Positions 1 through 7,553 of a DNA stretch of 17,177 nucleotides are shown piece after piece (positions within the stretch are counted from its first letter, which is position 1; each line of letters begins with the position of its first letter). Where the stretch lies: positions 1 through 17,177 of the forward strand of contig CAJQKX010000458.1 of assembly GCA_905479025.1 (NCBI GenBank), in the 5' to 3' direction. Below the pieces are notes generated by a model. It did not search any database. It had not been told where the DNA came from and saw nothing but the letters and a program-made list of their open reading frames with translations. Source of the stretch: an uncultured Paraglaciecola sp. GTDB lineage: Bacteria > Pseudomonadota > Gammaproteobacteria > Enterobacterales > Alteromonadaceae. A program made the translations under genes and the position numbers.

Positions 1-272
1 GCTTTCATCAAGCCAATGTTGCCTTCTTGAATCAAATCAGCTTGAGGCAAACCATAACCGGAATACGATTTTGCTATGTGAACTACAAAACGCAAGTGAG
101 ACATAATCAGCTTTCTGGCAGCTTGTAAGTCACCGTCTTGTTGTAAACGTTCAGCTAACCCACGCTCATCTTCAGCGCTGAGCATATTAATGCTACTCAC
201 AGCTTGTACGTAAGTCTCGATACTTCCCGTCTGCGGGACAGTTAATGTCAGTGCGCGTAAATCTGTACTCAT
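1..272 (-). CDS. rpoH: RNA polymerase sigma-32 factor RpoH (5' part, cut by window edge)
   Basis: Heat-shock sigma factor that directs core RNA polymerase to chaperone and protease promoters. I translated about 90 N-terminal residues from the ATG at 270-272; the rest lies beyond the left edge. The segment has the typical RpoH layout: a short variable N-terminus, then [13 protein letters not shown], then the very conserved [18 protein letters not shown] and [16 protein letters not shown] of sigma regions 1.2 to 2.2. The last two distinguish RpoH from RpoD or RpoS in gammaproteobacteria. A G-rich stretch (GGGGG) just upstream of the ATG can serve as the ribosome binding site. In E. coli rpoH follows ftsY-ftsE-ftsX; here no ftsX lies directly upstream, only a gene-poor region with decayed genes. 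Confidence 0.95.
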   Translation of the reverse strand, partial: MSTDLRALTLTVPQTGSIETYVQAVSSINMLSAEDERGLAERLQQDGDLQAARKLIMSHLRFVVHIAKSYSGYGLPQADLIQEGNIGLMK

Positions 273-874
273 AATTACCCCCGTATTTAACCTTAGCTCG
301 CGATTTTAGCAAAAAAAAATTAAATCTGCGAACTAAATTCATTCCATTATATCCAAAAATTGATGCCGAATTGATTGGAACTATACTTTTTTTTGCAAAT
401 TTGAATGTGTTAAATGTGACTCAAATATTTATTTCGAGCTAATATAAAAATTATCTTGGAAATATATAATGTATTTTGGTTTCGAATTAAATCCTTTTTA
501 TTACGAAATAAAGGTATCTCATGGATCAACAACCTCTTTGATAAATATTCTGGGAAAGTAAATGTTCCATGTTTATATACGTTGCATGCCGAGTAATATT
601 AAATAAGAAAGAAGTTATTTACCTACGAATTATTATTTAGTGATGCTGATAATGAATGCTTAAGTCATTCGCCTGATAAAGCGACATCAAAAATATTAAC
701 TAGTAGCTATTTAGATTTAGAATAATTCAGCGGGTAAATCCGTTTTTATTAATTTTTACCAAGATCCGCTATTGTTTGGTTTTTCGTCTTCTCTTGAACC
801 AACGAGGTGTTGATTAAAGTATTAGAAACGGCGAAACATTCTTCTGAGTTGATTCAAAATTTTAGGACATGTAA
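273..874. other. Gene-poor, AT-rich region with no intact gene
   Basis: About 600 bp between rpoH and the deacylase remnant. All frames are broken by frequent stops. One plus-strand frame (519-593 and again 603-722) stays open longer than expected for such AT-rich DNA and reads like protein, for example KLFTYELLFSDADN, but it is split by stops at 594-596 and 600-602 and I recognise no family. It probably holds decayed coding DNA plus the rpoH promoter. I see no convincing terminator, repeat or RNA gene. Confidence 0.5.
346..351 (-). promoter_or_regulatory. Candidate -10 element of rpoH
   Basis: On the minus strand this reads TATAAT, a perfect sigma-70 -10 hexamer, about 74 bases before the rpoH ATG. 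It implies a leader of roughly 65 nt. No good TTGACA-like hexamer sits 16-18 bases upstream, so the call rests on the -10 alone in AT-rich DNA. Confidence 0.3.
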
Positions 875-1273
875 AGATTTAGGTTAGATATGGGTAGTCA
901 AGAGGTGATTAGTTTTCAAGACGGCGTATATGACGTTAAAAGCATTCTGACTCATTTAATTGCCAAGGGCTGCTTACCTGGTGGTTCATTCTTACCTGAA
1001 AACATTTCACCCAATGCTGTCACTCTAAATAACTACAAAACACTTTTTACCCAACAAGGTGGCATAGTGGAATATATCGCTAAGCCTGGTGATATAGTCA
1101 AAAAAAGTGGATTACTAGCCAGGGTGCTTAATGTCGAAAATTTAGATATAAATAAAGCGACGACAGATATCTTAGCTCCCTGTAACTTGGTGGCCATTTT
1201 ACATTTTCCATCCGCTTCTGTGCTTAGTGGTATCCAATTGTATAGGTGTTTTACTGAGTGTTTTGAGCTGTAG
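875..1273 (+). pseudogene. Remnant of an M14-family deacylase (succinylglutamate desuccinylase/aspartoacylase-like), C-terminal third
   Basis: The readable frame begins after a stop at 872-874. A possible ATG at 890 lies inside what should be the protein's interior. Recognisable parts are MGSQEVISFQDGVYDVKSIL, matching the strand and helix after the catalytic domain, and a following barrel-sandwich-like half with GGIVEYIAKPGDIVKKSG and TDILAPCNLVAI. This resembles the biotinyl-like C-terminal domain of AstE/aspartoacylase-family zinc deacylases. Such proteins usually have 330-370 residues; only about 130 remain. The zinc-binding motifs (HGNE-like, DLH-like) are absent and no continuation is readable upstream in any frame. 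It is convergent with the damaged Lrp gene. A short independent protein made from 890 cannot be excluded, but a remnant is more likely. Confidence 0.6.
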
Positions 1274-1299
1274 TAGCCGAGATTATAGTGAGGTTTACG

Positions 1300-1770
1300 T
1301 CAAACTTTAGGTAGTACAGTTCCGTTTATTTGTTTGTAAATCAGAGCTGTTTCAACATGGTTGACTTCTTTTCTTGCGGTAATGGCATTAAACACAAAAT
1401 CTCGTAAATGTTCCGTATCACCCAAACTTGCATGCAGTAAAAAGTCGTTTTCGCGACCCATATGATAAAGACTTATCACTTCAGGTAATAAAGCTAATTG
1501 TCTTTGAAAAGTATTGATTGTAGGCCGACTGTGATCAGAAAGACGAATAGAAATCATCACTTGAATGTTGCCTCCTAAGGCTTGAAAGTCGACATTTAAC
1601 CGCACGCCTTTAATGACCTGTTCGCTTTGTAATTTCTTAATTCTTTCAAGACATGAAGACGGTGCCAGTCCAACCAATTCAGCGATATCTTTATTGTTCA
1701 TTCTAGCGTCTTTGTATTAGGCCGCTAAAATGGCGATATCTGTTTTATCTATCTGGCGTCTTGCGATCAC
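1300..1770 (-). pseudogene. Lrp/AsnC-family transcriptional regulator interrupted by a nonsense codon
   Basis: Reading from a GTG at 1768-1770, which overlaps the anmK stop, the frame gives an Lrp-like N-terminus with RQIDKTDIAILAA, then TAA at 1717-1719, then YKDARMNNKDIAELVGLAPS in the same frame. The expected intact protein has about 156 residues, normal for Lrp/AsnC. The stop falls between the first and second helices of the N-terminal winged HTH. Everything downstream looks intact: the recognition helix (APSSCLERIKKL) and the RAM/AsnC ligand-binding domain. Translation could restart at the ATG 1699-1701, giving 133 residues that lack the first HTH helix and so probably bind DNA poorly. 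A single base change such as TTA to TAA would explain the damage. Family members are amino-acid-responsive regulators; the target here is unknown. Confidence 0.7.
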
Positions 1771-2885
1771 TCTTTTCTACCTGGACAATAAGTGCCTAAT
1801 ATGGCTCCTTTTTTCGCACCCGTCACACTGGCGATACTGCCTTGTATTTTATTAACATGGGCATAGGCAAGCCAAGCAAAGGCCATAGCTTCAACTGCAT
1901 CGGCTTCTACGCCCAGTTCATCTGTGGTGAATAACTCACATTCGTGTAGTTGAGACTCGAGTTCTTCAACTAAAAACTCATTTCGAGCTCCTCCACCACA
2001 AATATACACCTGCTCAACATCTTTAAATTGTAAAACTTGCTTGGCAATTGTATGTGTAGTCAACATTACCAATGTTGCCTGCACAACTTGTGGATCAATA
2101 AAGCGTCTCATACTGCTTAGGTTTTGCTGTAACCACGACAGGTTAAATTGTTCACGCCCGCAACTTTTGGGTGCTGGCACTGAAAAATATGGATGTTTGC
2201 TTAATAGTTGGAACAGCTCAGAGTCTACAGAACACTGAGATGCCCATTGCCCTTTTTCATCATAGTTTTGTCCCGTATGAAGCTTACACCAAACATCTAA
2301 CAAAGTATTTCCAGGGCCTGTATCGTAACCGATAATGTCATCAGAATCGTTTTTGGGTAGATAGGTAATATTTGCAATACCACCAATATTGATCACCACC
2401 CTTGATTTTTTTGAACTGGCAAACACTGCTTTATGAAAAGCCGGTACTAAGGGGGCGCCTTGACCGCCTAAAGCGATGTCTTTTCGCCTAAAGTCGGCGA
2501 TTACGTCAATGCCTGTTAATGTTGCTAGTGTGTTAGGATCACCAATCTGCAAACTAAAGCCATGTTCACCTAAGGGAATATGACGAATTGTTTGTCCGTG
2601 TGAGCCAATTGCTATGATTTGATCAGGGCGAACATGGTTGTCTTTAAGCAATTGCAATGAAGCCTCAGCAAACGTCTCAGCCACAGCTCTGTCCGCGCGA
2701 CCCATTCGTTCTATTTCATTATCACTTGGTGCGCTCAGTTGGTGTAATTCATCAGATAAAGAAGATGGAAAAGGAAAGGTTCGGCAGTCTAATAGCCTTG
2801 GGTGAGACCCAGAAAAATCTACTAAGGCAGCATCAACTCCATCAATACTGGTTCCGGACATCAATCCTAGATATAGATGTGGCAT
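1767..2885 (-). CDS. anmK: Anhydro-N-acetylmuramic acid kinase AnmK
   Basis: Cytoplasmic kinase that opens the 1,6-anhydro ring of anhMurNAc and phosphorylates it to MurNAc-6-phosphate during peptidoglycan recycling. The 372 residues match the usual family length. Visible signatures in order are GLMSGTSIDGVDAAL (about 7-21), GSHGQTIRH (94-102), GDPNTLA (115-121), ADFRRKDIALGGQGAPLVP (130-148), NIGGIANITYL (166-176), YDTGPGN (187-193, holding the expected catalytic Asp188) and CGGGARN near the C-terminus. The ATG at 2883-2885 directly precedes PHLYLGLMSGT. An AAGGG ribosome binding site lies 8 bases upstream, over the stop codon of the M23 endopeptidase gene. That 8-bp gap implies a two-gene operon and probably coupled translation. 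Both products act in wall turnover, one cutting cross-links and the other salvaging the sugar. Confidence 0.96.
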   Translation of the reverse strand: MPHLYLGLMSGTSIDGVDAALVDFSGSHPRLLDCRTFPFPSSLSDELHQLSAPSDNEIERMGRADRAVAETFAEASLQLLKDNHVRPDQIIAIGSHGQTIRHIPLGEHGFSLQIGDPNTLATLTGIDVIADFRRKDIALGGQGAPLVPAFHKAVFASSKKSRVVINIGGIANITYLPKNDSDDIIGYDTGPGNTLLDVWCKLHTGQNYDEKGQWASQCSVDSELFQLLSKHPYFSVPAPKSCGREQFNLSWLQQNLSSMRRFIDPQVVQATLVMLTTHTIAKQVLQFKDVEQVYICGGGARNEFLVEELESQLHECELFTTDELGVEADAVEAMAFAWLAYAHVNKIQGSIASVTGAKKGAILGTYCPGRKE

Positions 2886-2893
2886 AGCTGCCC

Positions 2894-4189
2894 TTAATTC
2901 ATTGCTAACATAATACGTTTGTTATTATTTAATTGCTGCAATCTGATTGCTGCAATATCAGTAAATTTAACTTTCTCTTTATTTGCGATGGGCTCAGCTT
3001 TTGGTAAATTTACTGTGCGGGGATTGCGATGCACACCATTCACTAAAAACTCATAATGTAAATGTGGTCCTGAAGCCAAACCGGTAGATCCTACAGTGCC
3101 TATCAGTTGGCCTTGCTTAACGGTTTGGCCTTTTTTTGCTTTACGTTTTGTAAAGTGTAGATATTTGGTCACATATTTTTCACCATGTTGAATAAATACA
3201 TGGTGACCATTATATTTGTCGTAGGCTGATTTTATCACTTTACCATCACCTGCTGCCATCACTGGGGTGCCACGGTCTGCAGCATAGTCGACGCCTCTAT
3301 GGGCTTTCCAACGTTTTTGCACTGGGTGAAAGCGGTTTTTCTTAAAACTTGAGCTGATATATCTGAAGTTGACTGGCGCGCGCAAAAAACTTTTGCGCAT
3401 ACTATTGCCTTGGGGAGTGTAGAAATTACCATCATCATAACGAATAGCTGTGAACGCTTCACCCTGATTGATAAATTGTGCGGCGACTATGTTGCCATTT
3501 TCAATGAACTCACCTTTTATGTAATGTTCTTCAAACATCACGTAAAAACTGTCTCCGGCTCTAAGGCCTAAAGCAAAATCAATATCCCAGCCAAAAATAC
3601 CTGCTACTTGCATGATTTGGTTATTGGTTAAATTAGCCTTCAGTCCTGCATTCCAAAAGCTGTTGGTAACGTCGCCATGTGTATAATTTAGACGGGTATC
3701 TACTTCAAGTGTATCAATTTCACTGATAAATGTATTATTTTCATTTTTAGTAACAACCAGAGTATCTGTGCTTGAAAATGGGTACTTCAATGAGATTAAC
3801 TGGCCTTGTGGATCGATTTGCAACTCTAATACGTCACCAGGCATTATTTTTAGTAGTTTTTTTGCCAGTTTACCCGCTTTGCTGACACGATAGGTTTGCT
3901 GTGGAGACAAACCGCTGCGTTTGAATATCATAGCCAAATTATCACCTTTTTTGACAACGACCGACTTCGCCTCGTTTATTGTTTCAAGACCCAAAAGGTT
4001 TTCTACAGGTAAGTTATTAAAGTTAACTTCTAGTTCATATCGTTTACCAACTTCTAAAGTAGAGACTGTGCTTTTGTATGCGCTGACTGGCTCTGAAGGT
4101 AAAAGAAACAAAATAAATAGACATCCTGCAACCGCAGACATCAACCATCTGTGGGGTTTAGGAATATTTTTAAGGGTCTTTTTAATCAC
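2894..4189 (-). CDS. mepM: MepM-like M23 murein DD-endopeptidase with OapA/LysM-like domain
   Basis: Periplasmic, membrane-anchored zinc endopeptidase expected to cleave peptidoglycan cross-links, similar over its full length to E. coli MepM (YebA, 440 aa; here 431). Residues 14-33 form an N-terminal signal anchor after a basic start and the motif IPKPHR, which resembles NLPRPHR in MepM. Residues about 75-125 form an OapA/LysM-like module (VVVKKGDNLAMIFKRSGL). Residues about 175-275 are the middle domain seen in this family (LRAGDSFYVMFEE, IRYDDGNFY). The LytM/M23 domain covers about 285-395 with the zinc ligands in HRGVD (H297, D301) and HLHYE (H376, H378). The start codon is GTG with a poor Shine-Dalgarno sequence, so the start could be slightly off. 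The gene is divergent from tyrS. Confidence 0.93.
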   Translation of the reverse strand: MIKKTLKNIPKPHRWLMSAVAGCLFILFLLPSEPVSAYKSTVSTLEVGKRYELEVNFNNLPVENLLGLETINEAKSVVVKKGDNLAMIFKRSGLSPQQTYRVSKAGKLAKKLLKIMPGDVLELQIDPQGQLISLKYPFSSTDTLVVTKNENNTFISEIDTLEVDTRLNYTHGDVTNSFWNAGLKANLTNNQIMQVAGIFGWDIDFALGLRAGDSFYVMFEEHYIKGEFIENGNIVAAQFINQGEAFTAIRYDDGNFYTPQGNSMRKSFLRAPVNFRYISSSFKKNRFHPVQKRWKAHRGVDYAADRGTPVMAAGDGKVIKSAYDKYNGHHVFIQHGEKYVTKYLHFTKRKAKKGQTVKQGQLIGTVGSTGLASGPHLHYEFLVNGVHRNPRTVNLPKAEPIANKEKVKFTDIAAIRLQQLNNNKRIMLAMN

Positions 4190-4231
4190 AAATACAACAC
4201 ATTTGGTGAGACAGACCTGCAGAATATATGC

Positions 4232-4237
4232 ATTATA
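4232..4237 (-). promoter_or_regulatory. Candidate -10 element for the mepM-anmK operon
   Basis: Minus-strand TATAAT, about 43 bases before the GTG start of the M23 endopeptidase gene and inside the divergent intergenic region with tyrS. No convincing -35 hexamer is present at 16-18 bases, so only the -10 supports the call. Confidence 0.35.
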
Positions 4238-4339
4238 AAAGATATTCCAGTTGCCGCTACGTTTTCGCGCCGTTTATTGGGTGTAGGTAATCACTTTTAG
4301 TTATCGTAAAAAATACCATAGCCCTTTCATTGCTGGGTC

Positions 4340-4367
4340 TTGGCAAGTAAAATATAAGTATTAAGAT
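4340..4367 (+). promoter_or_regulatory. Candidate sigma-70 promoter of tyrS
   Basis: TTGGCA (4340-4345, one mismatch to TTGACA), a 16-base spacer and TAAGAT (4362-4367, two mismatches to TATAAT). It would start transcription near 4374, giving a short leader of about 24 nt. That leaves no room for a T-box-like leader. Confidence 0.4.
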
Positions 4368-4397
4368 AAATTGCAGATTTTTAAGAAGGTTATAAAA

Positions 4398-5597
4398 ATG
4401 TCAGATTGGCAAAGTGCGATGGCTGAAATTCAGCGTGGAGCAGAGGAAATATTATTAGAAGATGAGCTTATTGCTAAACTAAAAGAAGGCAAACCATTAA
4501 AAATTAAAGCTGGATTCGATCCTACCGCACCTGACTTACATTTAGGTCATACTGTACTGATCAACAAGTTACGTACTTTTCAGCAACTTGGTCATGAAGT
4601 GATATTTCTAATTGGCGATTTCACTGGCATGATTGGTGATCCAACCGGTAAAAATGTTACCAGAAAACCATTGACTAAAGAAGATGTGTTGGCCAACGCT
4701 GAAACCTACAAAGAGCAAGTATTCAAGATCCTTGACCCAGCAAAAACATCCATTCGTTTCAACTCTCAGTGGATGGAAAAATTGGGTGCCGCAGGCATGA
4801 TAAAACTTGCGTCTAATCAGACTGTAGCGCGAATGTTGGAAAGGGATGATTTCAAAAAACGTTATGCCGGTGGTCAACCTATTGCGATCCATGAATTTCT
4901 CTATCCTCTTGTGCAAGGTTGGGACTCCGTTGCATTAGAAGCAGATGTCGAGTTGGGTGGCACCGATCAACGATTTAATCTTTTAATGGGTAGGGAATTA
5001 CAAAAATCTGAAGGTCAAAGACAACAAACAGTATTGATGATGCCGTTACTTGAGGGATTAGATGGTGTACAAAAAATGTCTAAATCTTTGGGGAATTATA
5101 TTGGGATTACCGATGCGCCAAACGATATGTTTGGCAAGGTGATGTCTATATCTGATGATTTAATGTGGCGTTATTATGATTTATTGAGCTTTATCCCTAA
5201 GAATGAAATTGAAGTTATTAAACAAACTGTTGAAGCAGGGGCAAACCCAAGAGATAGTAAAATCAACTTGGCAAAAGAGTTAATTGCGCGCTTTCATAGC
5301 GAACAAGATGCAGAAGCGGCACATCAAGACTTTATCCAGCGCTTTCAGAAAAATGTTATTCCTGATGAGATGCCAGAATTTGAATATTTGTTGCCTTCCG
5401 AAGGGTTGATGATTGCGAATGTTTTAAAAGATGCTGGTCTAGTTAATTCGACCTCTGATGCTATGCGGATGGTCAAACAAGGTGCAGTTAAGATCGATGG
5501 TGAAAAAGTCAATAACTCTAAACATCGTTTTACTCAACCTTTACAGGTGGTTTTGCAGATTGGTAAACGCAAATTTGCTCGCATCACGTTTAAGTAA
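4398..5597 (+). CDS. tyrS: Tyrosyl-tRNA synthetase
   Basis: Cytoplasmic class I aminoacyl-tRNA synthetase that charges tRNA-Tyr. It has 399 residues from the ATG at 4398-4400, which is preceded by AAGAAGG at a good distance. A TTG at 4371 would add nine residues, but it lacks a comparable site and I reject it. The Rossmann catalytic domain carries HLGH (48-51) and KMSKS (226-230). Tyrosine-pocket segments include [13 protein letters not shown] and [11 protein letters not shown]. The C-terminal 65 or so residues, with [19 protein letters not shown], form the S4 RNA-binding domain. HLGH plus the KMSKS sequence and overall length fit the TyrZ-like bacterial subtype rather than E. coli TyrS (424 aa). 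It is divergent from the M23 endopeptidase gene and followed by a strong hairpin. Confidence 0.97.
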   Translation: MSDWQSAMAEIQRGAEEILLEDELIAKLKEGKPLKIKAGFDPTAPDLHLGHTVLINKLRTFQQLGHEVIFLIGDFTGMIGDPTGKNVTRKPLTKEDVLANAETYKEQVFKILDPAKTSIRFNSQWMEKLGAAGMIKLASNQTVARMLERDDFKKRYAGGQPIAIHEFLYPLVQGWDSVALEADVELGGTDQRFNLLMGRELQKSEGQRQQTVLMMPLLEGLDGVQKMSKSLGNYIGITDAPNDMFGKVMSISDDLMWRYYDLLSFIPKNEIEVIKQTVEAGANPRDSKINLAKELIARFHSEQDAEAAHQDFIQRFQKNVIPDEMPEFEYLLPSEGLMIANVLKDAGLVNSTSDAMRMVKQGAVKIDGEKVNNSKHRFTQPLQVVLQIGKRKFARITFK

Positions 5598-5600
5598 AAT

Positions 5601-5632
5601 AAGAGGTCAGTTTCCTTAGAAATTGACCTCTT
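5601..5632. terminator. Hairpin terminator between tyrS and the convergent DUF2721 gene
   Basis: AAGAGGTCA at 5601-5609 pairs perfectly with TGACCTCTT at 5624-5632. The stem continues through TTTC/GAAA with one G-T wobble, leaving the loop CTTA. It begins three bases after the tyrS stop codon. The flanks are A-rich upstream (TAAAAT), giving a short U tract on the minus strand, and weakly U-rich on the plus strand. It may stop transcription from both sides of this convergent pair. Confidence 0.75.
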
Positions 5633-5663
5633 GAAAATATTCTTGGTGAGTTGTCTTTTTGTT

Positions 5664-6086
5664 TTATCGGTTGATATTTTGTTTATTCCAAGAACGTTTT
5701 TTAGCGGGTAAATTCAAGTGACTTAAATGCATATCTAGAGCCTCGACAGAAATATGTATTTCTCTTACTGACAACCAAAGCGAATATAATAATAACACTA
5801 GGCTAGAGGCGAATATTGTGCTCCCAACTGTTTGATAGTTAGCATAAATAGCTAACATGGACAAGACACATAAGAAAAAACTTCCCATGCCAGCACCTTG
5901 CATATTTTTGATCAATTGAATGCGTGAGCGTAGGCTTTTTATTTGTCCTTGATCATTTTCGTTACTCTCACTTAGGTCAAAGTTTCTGATAATACTTGCT
6001 AGCGCTAAAAAACGGTTGGTATAGGCTAGTAGCAACAGCGATATGGCCGGAAACAACATTGCTGGCGTGGTGAGGGTGATATCCAT
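5664..6086 (-). CDS. DUF2721 family membrane protein
   Basis: A 140-residue integral membrane protein of unknown function. The N-terminus TPAMLFPAISLLLLAYTNRF is typical of the DUF2721 family. Hydrophobic segments at about 8-31, 66-83 and 89-108 predict three membrane spans. A charged linker (about 35-63) joins the first two and the tail is basic (PAKKRSWNKQ). The gene starts 27 bases after the rhodanese gene on the same strand, so the two are probably co-transcribed. Family members are widespread in proteobacteria and cyanobacteria and no role is established to my knowledge. Confidence 0.85.
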   Translation of the reverse strand: MDITLTTPAMLFPAISLLLLAYTNRFLALASIIRNFDLSESNENDQGQIKSLRSRIQLIKNMQGAGMGSFFLCVLSMLAIYANYQTVGSTIFASSLVLLLYSLWLSVREIHISVEALDMHLSHLNLPAKKRSWNKQNINR

Positions 6087-6113
6087 AAGCTGAATCTACC
6101 TACTTAATGAAGA

Positions 6114-6488
6114 TTACTTTGCAACGGGCAAGCCTGCTTTTAACCAAGCCTGCATATCACCTTTAAGATGACGAAGGTTTTGGTGACCATTTTTTTGTAA
6201 AGCCTCGGCTGCTTTTCCCGCTCGGTAACCGGAACGACAATAAAGCACGATTGGCTTTTCCTTTGAAATTCTCAAAATAGCAGGATTGTCAATAATGTTG
6301 CTCAATGGGACATTGATAGCATTCGGTACATGTCCTTGTTGGAATTCTTCAGGTGTGCGAACGTCTACTATTACAACACTATTTGTATTTGCTTCGAGTA
6401 ATTCTTGTTGGCTTATGTCACCAACGTTGGAAGAGAAGGCTGAAAAACTTAGCAAGCTTAATATCCAAAAGGTAACGTGATTGAACAT
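6114..6488 (-). CDS. Periplasmic single-domain rhodanese-like protein
   Basis: A 124-residue protein with an N-terminal signal peptide (hydrophobic residues about 5-19, likely cut after SAFSS) and one rhodanese domain from about 24 to 120. The domain carries VDVRTPEEFQQGHVPNAINVP and the active-site loop CRSGYRAG with catalytic Cys84. It resembles exported sulfurtransferases such as PspE, which move sulfane sulfur between thiols in the periplasm; the real substrate is unknown. The start is well placed: GGAGA lies about 7 bases before the ATG. It leads a two-gene unit with the DUF2721 protein. Confidence 0.9.
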   Translation of the reverse strand: MFNHVTFWILSLLSFSAFSSNVGDISQQELLEANTNSVVIVDVRTPEEFQQGHVPNAINVPLSNIIDNPAILRISKEKPIVLYCRSGYRAGKAAEALQKNGHQNLRHLKGDMQAWLKAGLPVAK

Positions 6489-6520
6489 AATATATTCTCC
6501 GTCTTGGTGAGTAAGATCTG

Positions 6521-6549
6521 ATAGTAAATAGTGCGGTACAGCCTGTAAA
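6521..6549 (-). promoter_or_regulatory. Candidate sigma-70 promoter for the rhodanese-DUF2721 unit
   Basis: On the minus strand: TTTACA (6544-6549), an ideal 17-base spacer, then TACTAT (6521-6526). Transcription would start near 6513, about 25 bases before the ATG. It shows that the rhodanese unit can be transcribed independently of the mtnN unit upstream. Confidence 0.45.
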
Positions 6550-6590
6550 GGATATTAGCAGTTGATTTGCCAATACAAGTTAACATTTTG

Positions 6591-7553
6591 TTATTTAGTA
6601 ATTAAAAATGACAATGCACACCCCAAAAAATAAAGGGTTAACCATACCCATGTTGCCCGAGCTGTTGCGGCTAAGGCTCTGGTGTTATCGGCCAGTATGA
6701 TTTGTCTGTTTCCACCACATTTTTTAGTGCGTACTTTTTGTTGATCGTAGTAGGCTGGACCACCAAGTTCGATTCCTAAACTCGCTCCACACAAGTTTAA
6801 AACAAATAAGTGATTACATTGATAACTTATACGCTGGAATATCGCAGCTGAACCCTGGTTAATGTTGACTGCTATCACAACACTCAGGCTCGCTAGCTTA
6901 CTAGGTAACCACTGTAATATATTGACAACGTGACGGACAGGTTGGCCAAAATACCTAAACTTTGCTAATTTAGTATTCCAACACAAAGATAATTCGTAGA
7001 TTAAACGGTAAGTCAGTGCGCCCACTCCTCCGGTTAGTAGATACCAGAAAACCACTGAACAATACTGGTAGCTATATCGTAATAATAATGACTCAATATT
7101 GGCTTTGACCATGCCTAATGGAGACATTTGTTCGGTTTCCCTTCTGACTATTTGTGATAGTGCATGCCGCGCTAACATTTTTTGCTGTCTTGATAACGCA
7201 GCGCAGACTCGACGGGTTTGTTTGGGAATATTTTGAAAGCGTAAAGCAACAAGAAGCATTAATGCTTCAAAAAAAATAGGATACTCAGATAAGTATTTAA
7301 ATACCGCTAATATGCTACAAAAAGGTAGCAGTAAAACGATACAAGCTAAGGTGCCTGATATTTCTTGTTGCCGAATAGAATTTCGTTCTGGCGAAAGTAC
7401 TTTAGCTTGCATACCTGATGCTAAGACTTTTATAAAACTGATTGGGTGGTATTTGTCAGGCCAAGGTAAGTAACGTTCCACAACAATAATCAACAATAAT
7501 ACCCAAAATGGCAAAAAATGCTCATTTAATAAGGTATTGATAATGCTATGCAT
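6591..7553 (-). CDS. CobD/CbiB-family (AmpE/CobD superfamily) membrane protein, probably not catalytic
   Basis: A 320-residue polytopic membrane protein. Its C-terminal part (GASLGIELGGPAYYDQQKV, 256-274) matches the CbiB signature ALGIQLGGPNNYFGERV. The middle (IVRRETEQMSP, 135-145; VVFWYLLTGGVGALTYRLI, 167-185) aligns with IVGRDTSQLQP and LFFLFLGGAPLAMAYKAV of adenosylcobinamide-phosphate synthase. However, the ENTVDG motif of CbiB aligns with residues 158-163 (LRYSYQ), and the aspartate of NTLDSM is also gone, so cobinamide amidation is unlikely. AmpE is the other related family and cannot be excluded by name alone. Its ATG overlaps the mtnN stop by one base (TAATG), indicating coupled translation. 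In vibrios and shewanellae I recall similar mtnN-cobD-btuF clusters; no btuF follows here. Confidence 0.75.
   Translation of the reverse strand: MHSIINTLLNEHFLPFWVLLLIIVVERYLPWPDKYHPISFIKVLASGMQAKVLSPERNSIRQQEISGTLACIVLLLPFCSILAVFKYLSEYPIFFEALMLLVALRFQNIPKQTRRVCAALSRQQKMLARHALSQIVRRETEQMSPLGMVKANIESLLLRYSYQYCSVVFWYLLTGGVGALTYRLIYELSLCWNTKLAKFRYFGQPVRHVVNILQWLPSKLASLSVVIAVNINQGSAAIFQRISYQCNHLFVLNLCGASLGIELGGPAYYDQQKVRTKKCGGNRQIILADNTRALAATARATWVWLTLYFLGCALSFLITK

Noticed and set aside
2041..2238. Plus-strand frames inside anmK (2041-2238 and 2657-2887)
   Set aside because: They are antisense to a well-conserved gene and have no protein-like features.
4371..4397. Upstream TTG start adding nine residues to TyrS
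   Set aside because: The ATG at 4398 has a good AAGAAGG site and matches the family N-terminus; the TTG has no comparable site.
6591..7553. Simple AmpE annotation for the membrane protein after mtnN
   Set aside because: The GIELGGPAYY region and overall length fit CobD/CbiB better, though both belong to one superfamily.
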